DNA from: Strongyloides papillosus
Lineage: Eukaryota; Nematoda; Chromadorea; Rhabditida; Strongyloididae
Reading direction: 5' to 3'
Length of the DNA stretch: 64,000 nt
Assembly (NCBI GenBank): GCA_005656395.1
Contig: SRSI01000050.1
Span: forward strand, 2,914,001-2,978,000
The translations under genes and the position numbers were made by a program. The number at the start of each line of letters is the position of its first letter. The first letter of the stretch is position 1. Below are positions 57,611-64,000 of this stretch, piece after piece. The notes under the pieces were generated by a model. It saw nothing but the letters and a program-made list of their open reading frames with translations. It was not told where the DNA came from and did not search any database.

Positions 57611-59342
57611 AATTATTTATGTGTTTTGATCTCTAAAATGTATGATACTTTTCTTTAATACTATATATGTATATTTTTTATAAACTGACATTATGAATAA
57701 AAATTCTTGTTGTTTGATACGTCATTAAAATGTGAGAAATTGATGAGACGTCGAAGTGGTAACTTTGATGTTAAGTATTTTTGATCTTCCACATAAATAC
57801 CTACTCTTTTCTTTTTTTTCTTGTTTACCGGTTTAACTTATGTACTTTCTTTGTGATTGGGCATAAATTTTATCAACAAGGAAGTTGTGTAATAACAATA
57901 ATATACCAAAAAGAGGAGTGTTTTTATGTACTTATTAAATAAAGTTGGTTGTATGTGGTAGATTTAATTTCTTTGAAAATAAAAAAAACAGATGGGTGAA
58001 GGTATTTAGAAATAATTAAATGAAGTTAAAAAAAGTAGTTGTCACTTGCGTAAATTTAAACTAAATTTAATTATCAATAAATTTAATTAAATTTTGTCTT
58101 AAATTACAGTGATAAAAAGTAATTATATCAAAATGGTTTCCGTTGTTAATTAGTTTCTTGTGTATGTAAAACAATTTATGCCACCTAATTTGATTGATTA
58201 TAATGTTGTTTAAATTTTTTTTCTCAGAATAATATCATTAATTAAAAAAAACAGAGATCATGCGGAAAAGTTTTAACAATAAATGACATTGAAATAAGCT
58301 TTGTCAAAAGATTCTTATATCAATTTATAATCCTATTTTATTACATTTCTATGGATACACAATGATGACATAAACATTTTCAGATAATATTTTAATGCCT
58401 ACATCAATTTATATACATCAAAAAGTATGAATAAAGTAATATTAATCATTTCATGACTCTTTCAAATATTTATAAAAATTATTATTAACATTTCCCTGAC
58501 ATCTTGACAGTAAACAAATATTATGAAAACTTTTTTTAAACTTTTTATATTTAAACAGGAATGATAAATATTTTTTATGGTAAAAAAAATAATGAAATTC
58601 AAATTTTTTATTAACCATTGGTAAAAAACAAATGGCACCATTTATTTATAAATTTATATCATATTTACCTATACCACATAATGATAAATATTAATAATTC
58701 CATCATTATTAACATTTCCATTACATAAAACAATTCATTACTTCCCTGTCATAAGTATTTTCCAAGTTAATCTTTCTTCTTTTACACCTGGCGATAAAAT
58801 TTCTAGCATGTTAATTTTATTTACTTTCTCTGCTACTTATAACAATGTTCTTTAGAATATTATAGTTTAATAAATTCACATATAATAATTGTTTAAATAT
58901 CATATAAAAGAGAAAGCTTGAAATAATTTCTAAAGAACATAAAAGAGGTATGATAAAAGAAATGAATATATTCTTTTGATAATTTAATTTTATTATATAC
59001 AATATATATATAAATGCTAGCAAAACAATATAAAAAATTATGTGTTAACGAATCATAAATGGTTAGTAATGTTAATATAACAAGATTATTAAAAAAAATA
59101 TGAACAAGATGGAACAACATGAGAATTCCTGAGATGTAGAGAGTTACAGTGTACTGAATCATTTTTCTATTGTCCTTAACAAAAGTAAATACCTATTTGA
59201 TATTAATTAGTGGTAGGTTGTACCCGATTTTAGAATGCTAATACACTTTGAAGTGAAAAAATTACTGCAAATATGCGAAACTTTAATTATTGAGATCCAA
59301 GGAATATTATCATCAATTGAGTATATATATTATATATAACAA
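57611..59342. other. intergenic between convergent LSM1 and TMEM98
   Basis: About 1.7 kb, AT-rich. The minus-strand frames 58817-59023 and 58893-59162 are overlapping, hydrophobic and I/Y/F-rich, as expected from AT-rich DNA by chance. A poly-A signal-like AATAAA lies near 57696. Nothing else seen. Confidence 0.5.
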
Positions 59343-60232
59343 TCACTTAATGATACTATTTGATACCTTTTCTTCTATCTTACTTCCTTCATCAGGTGGT
59401 ATTGGAATTTCTGTAACTATAATATCTATTTCAGTTGTTTCATTGTCATTAGCTGATAAATCTGGTGATGCTTTATCTTCATCATCTTTACCCTCCTCCT
59501 TAATTGTATTATCATAATCGTTCCTAACCATTTCACTTTCCGCTGTCGAGATAATTAATGCCTCATTTCTTTCATCAGCATATTTCACAAAACTTTTTAA
59601 AACGTTAATATGATTTTCCATTTCTGTAATAAAAGCATTGCATGAATCTTTGCTCTTTGGAAACATTAGTGAAAACGGAATGGTTAAGGCAAAAGAACTT
59701 GACACTAAAGCACATGCTCGAGCCTCTATAACAGCTAAGTCAGCATTTTTCTGTCCAAGTGTCTTAAGGAAATAATCAAAATCTCTCAGTATACGTTGTG
59801 TTGACGTTGATATAGAATCGCTGTACATTGGTAACAACTCATTTGACGGGACTTTTGAGAGTGTTTCTGTTAGTTGGTGGCATAAACGTAGAATTGATAC
59901 ACAATGTTGCAGAATGCCTGTTGCATCACCCAACCAAGGATTATTGTCCAAAGCTTGCGCTAAAAATAAGATGTATGACGTTATGTATTTTTAATTAATA
60001 ATAATAGTGACATTTAATAAAAATAAATGTTAAAGATAAACCTACATATAAGCGGAGAAAGCTGAATCATCTCATCCCAGTTATCTTGATTCAATTTATT
60101 AAAACCATTCCTCTTTGACTTCAAGAATCTTTTGTACTGGTATCTACTTTTACACATGACAACTAAAATGGAAAACGATATCAAAAATACAACTGCCAAT
60201 ACGATTAAGGCCAGTGCAACAGCCGGATCCAT
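59343..60232 (-). CDS. TMEM98-like membrane protein
   Basis: Minus strand exons 60046-60232 and 59343-59959 give 267 residues. The N-terminus MDPAVALALIVLAVVFLISF is a single signal-anchor helix followed by a basic stretch (CKSRYQYKRFLKSKR). The core NPWLGDATGILQHCVSILRL and CHQLTETL match TMEM98 (WIEDASGLMSHCIAILKICHTLTEKL). The rest is a helical bundle (KRILRD-like, ARACALVSSSFAL, NHINVLKSFV) and an acidic tail. TMEM98 is a type II ER/plasma membrane protein that binds and restrains MYRF in vertebrates; nematodes also have MYRF, so a similar role is possible. The ATG at 60232 was chosen; the frame is open to 60280 only through a GTG. Confidence 0.8.
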
Positions 60233-62146
60233 TGTAATTTTATTACAAAGCCTCACTTTTTCAGTTTCGTATCTTTTCACATAAAAATTAATTTTTTTTG
60301 TTACTTCTCAGTTAGTAAATATAGATTAAAAATCGTTAGATAACAAAGAACAGGATAATTATGTTATAAAAATAAACGTTCCTTAATTCTATAAAAAAAA
60401 TAAAAATTATTACAACCTATCCTCAAATGAAATAAAATATAACATTAAAAAATATTTTAAAAGGCGTTATATATAGATAATTTTAATTAACAAAGATATT
60501 ATTGTTATATGTTAACAGAGAGATTGTAAACATAATTTATGTCCTATTAGTGAATAAAAAAATTACTTAAAACAACCAATTCAATTGAATAGAAATAAAA
60601 ATTGTAATATGACAGTTAAAAGTGCAAATGATTGGTATAGCAAAATGCATTCGTTAAATAAATGCAGATAATAAAATATAAATAGCTTCTGTATTAGCTT
60701 TTAATAAATAACTCTATCTTTTTCTTAATACTTTAAACACAGAAAATTATTTTTTACAATCTAAAATTATATATTAAAAAAGGATAAGATTAAAATTGAG
60801 GTAATAATATACGTAATCAATATGTAAAACTATCGCATTCATAAATATACTTGATTATTCTTTTTTAATTACACAACATATATATATAATATCATAAAAG
60901 CTCGAAACATCAATAGGAAGTTGAGAGAAAAAAATATTAAACTGTTAAGCTACTAAAATAACAAAAAATAAAAGTATAAAACAATCATATTAAATAGCGG
61001 TGCCCATACAAAAAATAAGATCAAAACCAAGAAACTTATTTATAAACATAAATATTATGTATCATCTTTTAATAGAAAAAAAAGCATCATTTCTAAAATA
61101 CTTAATTCACATAATGCAACAGAAAGAAATTTTTATCGCGCAATCTATTGAAAAAAGTTTTGTTCATTGATCTAAATAAAAGAAATGAAAGGGAAATTTA
61201 TTTTCAAATAAACATTTAATTCTATTTTATTCTATCTCACTTCAACAGCCGCGTAGTTATAATATTAAAAAGTAAAATATAATAAGGGTAACAAGACAAT
61301 AAAATTCACAAAATTTTGTAATAGAAAAAAGTTTCATGAGTTTAGAGATATTTACTATAGTTTCAACTGACCTTGACAATATATGAAGACACAAGTAAAT
61401 GAACTAAAATAAAGTTAAATAAAGATCTACAAAAAGCTTAGGAGAAAGCAATGTGTCAAAAAAGATTTGTAAATAATAAGTGCAAACGAGAGAGAAAAAT
61501 TATTTGAAGTTTTATAACGTTATGTATCATTTGGTGAGAGAAAGAACGCAGATGCGCAAGAAAGAAATGTTTGTTTTCAAAGAACAAAGAAAAAATGTAA
61601 ATGCGAATAAGTAGTGAAAAGAATGGAGAATAAGAAGCTGATTATAATGTATTCTTCACATATATTTCATATCAGGTGACTTAAAAATGTATGTAAGTGT
61701 AAATATAGGTTTTGGCAAAGTAAATTTTAACAGCTATCAAATGATGCCTTCATTAAAAATAAAGCGGTATCATAAAGATGGGTATACAGTTTACCAACTT
61801 ATGATATAATTCAAGAGCGCATGTTTGTAGCGAGAGAGGTGATGTGTTTTGCCGCCGCCTAACTCTCTTTTTATTGGTTTATCCTTATTGTTCTAAAAAT
61901 ATACCATTTTCTTACTAAATATACTTCAAGAACAAGACAAAAGAAACTTTTATCTTTGGAATACTAAAACACATACTCAAGAAAAGAAAAAAAGAAGTGG
62001 CATCTTGTTGTATTATTTAATCAAGCAGAGAATAAACTTAAAAATAATTGTCATATAAAAATTTATATACTAAAAAAATTATTAAGATAAAATACTTAGT
62101 TCTGATAATATTAACATAACAACGAAATATAACATTTATACAAAAG
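60233..62146. other. intergenic upstream of TMEM98
   Basis: About 1.9 kb, AT-rich. A purine-rich stretch runs from about 61430 to 61640, and a short GC-rich patch TTTTGCCGCCGCCTAACTC lies at about 61848-61866. No gene recognised. Confidence 0.5.
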
Positions 62147-64000
62147 TCATTCACCATTTTCTTGAGATCTTTCATCTAAACGCTCATCTTCAATAGTTTT
62201 TTCAAATACTTGACAAGAAGGAGAATCATCATGTTGTTTTCTTTTACGATGTGCAGCAATATCTTTTTCGAATAAATACTTCATAATCCTATCATCCTCC
62301 TCTTCTAGGTCAAGCCAATTTTTAGTATAATATTGTCGTAGTATGCCTAATTTTTCTGTTATAATATCTTTGTTGAATTTTATTTCTTCAATATCTTTAG
62401 TAGTTGGTAGTGATTCATTATTTAAGAATTTGTCTATTTCACTAAATTCCTCATCATCAGACATTATTAGTGTTGTTAGTTTTAAGTAATCTTCAGTAAC
62501 TGGTTCATCGTATTTTTTTAGTAAGGCTTTAACACAGGGCTCCGGACATTCATAAATTAATTCCTCATTCTCTTCAAATTGAGGGTTTTGGAGACGACGT
62601 TTTCGTATTTCAGATGGGATATATTGGTTAAGACGTTTGGCTTTCTTGCGAATTGCTGATTTTAATTGTGAATGCAGTGGTGACTTCTCGTTCCCAATAT
62701 CTTCTAAATCAGGTGATTCATCGTATAGTTCGCTACATTCTAATGTTAGATCATCTATCGTTTCAGAGCTATCATTCTCCTGGAATTCGTTGCATACGAA
62801 GTAAACTGATTCTTTAAGTGGTTCTTTTTCGAGGAACGAAAGGAATTCAACACTACTGATTTGAGGAGTTTTAACTATTTCAACTTCCTTTGATACTACT
62901 TCTTTTTCCAAAACTTCATCCTGTTTTTTCTTCAGAAGATCCTCAGCTGTTGTAGTTAAGTTACTATCTTTATTACTAGCGATTTCATCTGAATCTTTAA
63001 AACCGTTATCAAGTTTATTCCTTTCAACCCTAGGACTAGCTACTTCTTCTTTACCAGGGAAATCTGTACTTCCAGACGATTCCGGAACCTTGTCTTCGGA
63101 GGCAACTTTGTCATCCTCTCCTTCATCAGGTTCATAACAAATATACTTAACTGATTTAATACCATCCGAAGAGTTGCACCATTCAACAATTTCCTTCATT
63201 AAATTTTCAGGAAGAGATTCAGAAAACTGACTTTCAAATACTGCTTGATCACTTTTTAGAAGATATATCCTATCTAACCCCAATTGCTCATCATAACGAG
63301 AATTCCAACGTAAGTAATGGACAAAACAACTCATATTTGCCATTAAACCCTTTAATAACTTCTTTTGAAGTTTATTAAACACCATATCTGGTCCACAGAT
63401 TTCTTTTATCCTACGCACTAATACTTTTTTATCAGGTTGTTCATAACTTAGGATACGTAAATCCCAATAACTATCATCAGCATAACCTAACATTTTTTGC
63501 CCTACACTAAACATAGTAAAGATATTGGCATTACAATAATTGTCACCAAGTTCCGATTTACCGCGACCAACAATCTCCGTTTTATCTTTTTCAATACTTT
63601 TCTCATGAGAATTCCTTGGTTCGGAGCGTTCTCTAACCATACTTTCTTCCCTACATTTGCGCTTTGGAATTTTTCTTTTAGGAGGTGTGATTTCATCTTC
63701 GATTTGTAAACCACTTTCTGATTTGGTGCGTTCTCTTTTCAAAGGACGAGGTACGCTCCCACTACTTTCGTTATCTACTTTTGGTGAAATAATTTGCGGA
63801 GATTTGCGATCACTTAAATCTGGAACTTCTTTAAGAATTTCTGTTGGAGTATCAGGTACACTACTAGCAACTTGTTCAACAACCTCAGCAGTAGGACTTT
63901 TTACATCAGTATTCAACTTTTCTTTTGGTTTCCTTCCCCTTTTTTTAGGTTTCTGTAGTACTGAAGTATCTATACGGGGTGGTGCCTCTGGAGGTGCAGG
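62147..64000 (-). CDS. chromo-barrel protein, ARID4-like, 3' part only
   Basis: The minus-strand frame is open from the window edge (64000) to the stop at 62147, about 617 residues; the start lies outside. Near the visible start is an AT-hook (KKRGRKPKEK), then basic disordered sequence with KRKIPKRK-like signals. A chromo-barrel/Tudor-like domain follows: FSVGQKMLGYADDSYWDLRI, VHYLRWNSRYDEQLGLDRIYLL. WNxRYDE and DRI are typical of ARID4A/B and MSL3/MRG15 chromo barrels (ARID4: GWNVRYDEWVKADRI). The remainder is acidic, with many Glu/Ser. ARID4 proteins act in Sin3-HDAC complexes; whether ARID and Tudor domains lie upstream cannot be seen. The TTG at 63916 is not a start. Confidence 0.6.
   Translation of the reverse strand, partial: PAPPEAPPRIDTSVLQKPKKRGRKPKEKLNTDVKSPTAEVVEQVASSVPDTPTEILKEVPDLSDRKSPQIISPKVDNESSGSVPRPLKRERTKSESGLQIEDEITPPKRKIPKRKCREESMVRERSEPRNSHEKSIEKDKTEIVGRGKSELGDNYCNANIFTMFSVGQKMLGYADDSYWDLRILSYEQPDKKVLVRRIKEICGPDMVFNKLQKKLLKGLMANMSCFVHYLRWNSRYDEQLGLDRIYLLKSDQAVFESQFSESLPENLMKEIVEWCNSSDGIKSVKYICYEPDEGEDDKVASEDKVPESSGSTDFPGKEEVASPRVERNKLDNGFKDSDEIASNKDSNLTTTAEDLLKKKQDEVLEKEVVSKEVEIVKTPQISSVEFLSFLEKEPLKESVYFVCNEFQENDSSETIDDLTLECSELYDESPDLEDIGNEKSPLHSQLKSAIRKKAKRLNQYIPSEIRKRRLQNPQFEENEELIYECPEPCVKALLKKYDEPVTEDYLKLTTLIMSDDEEFSEIDKFLNNESLPTTKDIEEIKFNKDIITEKLGILRQYYTKNWLDLEEEDDRIMKYLFEKDIAAHRKRKQHDDSPSCQVFEKTIEDERLDERSQENGE

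Noticed and set aside
58817..59162. Two overlapping hydrophobic minus-strand frames
   Set aside because: I/F/Y/L-rich translations typical of random AT-rich DNA; no start context, splice sites or homology seen.
1..64000. CRISPR arrays, operon leaders or bacterial insertion sequences
   Set aside because: None seen; introns, gene content and tRNA structure show a nematode nuclear genome.

Overview
The window is nuclear DNA of a nematode, most likely a clade IV parasite of the Strongyloides group. This is inferred from very AT-rich DNA (three quarters or more A+T), many 39-60 nt introns with GT..TTTNAG borders, T-rich acceptor sites just upstream of start codons as expected for spliced-leader trans-splicing, and nematode-type genes (cuticle collagen, an RNA-dependent RNA polymerase, a CNGCKG-type nuclear receptor, a PHA-2/HHEX homeobox gene). 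The species was not proven. All exon coordinates were built by hand from splice consensus, reading phase and family conservation; no aligner was available.

Layout. 0.4-4.3 kb: Na-K-Cl cotransporter (+). 7.4-8.6 kb: cuticle collagen (+). 9.5-10.0 kb: small two-EF-hand protein (-). 10.6-11.9 kb: mitochondrial trimethyllysine dioxygenase (+). 12.0-14.9 kb: a 950-residue secreted protein with a repeated module (+). 15.1-16.1 kb: PEX10 (-). 16.5-16.9 kb: a tRNA-like relic (-) and tRNA-Ser(AGA) (+). 17.1-17.6 kb: ATP synthase subunit g (-). 17.9-18.9 kb: C3orf33-like protein (+). 19.0-19.7 kb: kappa-class GST (-). 19.8-20.4 kb: small coiled-coil protein (-). 22.4-24.3 kb: CIN85/CD2AP-like SH3 adaptor (+). 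24.4-25.9 kb: Atg14-like coiled-coil protein (-). 26.7-27.2 kb: small RRM-like protein (+). 27.6-32.7 kb: RNA-dependent RNA polymerase (-). 34.4-37.4 kb: Polyhomeotic-like FCS-finger/SAM protein (-). 38.9-39.7 kb: ARV1 (+). 41.3-42.5 kb: HHEX/PHA-2 homeobox (+). 45.6-47.1 kb: HNF4-type nuclear receptor (-). 49.7-52.5 kb: EFL1 ribosome-maturation GTPase (-). 53.0-57.2 kb: a complete DIRS-type tyrosine-recombinase retrotransposon (+). 57.2-57.6 kb: LSM1 (+). 59.3-60.2 kb: TMEM98 (-). 62.1-64.0 kb: 3' part of a chromo-barrel protein (-), which runs off the window.

Most genes are unrelated housekeeping or developmental genes with separate promoters; no operon is convincing. Several neighbours are divergent (PHC-like/ARV1, EFL1/LSM1) or convergent (collagen/EF-hand, the 950-aa gene/PEX10). 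Long AT-rich gaps surround the two developmental regulators, pha-2-like and the HNF4-like receptor, consistent with extended regulatory DNA.

The most unusual object is the DIRS element at 52968-57174. It has identical 118-bp inverted terminal repeats, an internal complementary region that matches both outer ends, and open Gag, RT-RNaseH and tyrosine recombinase frames. Its right end lies one base before the start codon of LSM1, so the promoter-proximal DNA and 5' UTR of that gene now come from the element. Other points of interest are the repeated module in the 950-residue secreted protein and a Polyhomeotic-like architecture in a nematode.
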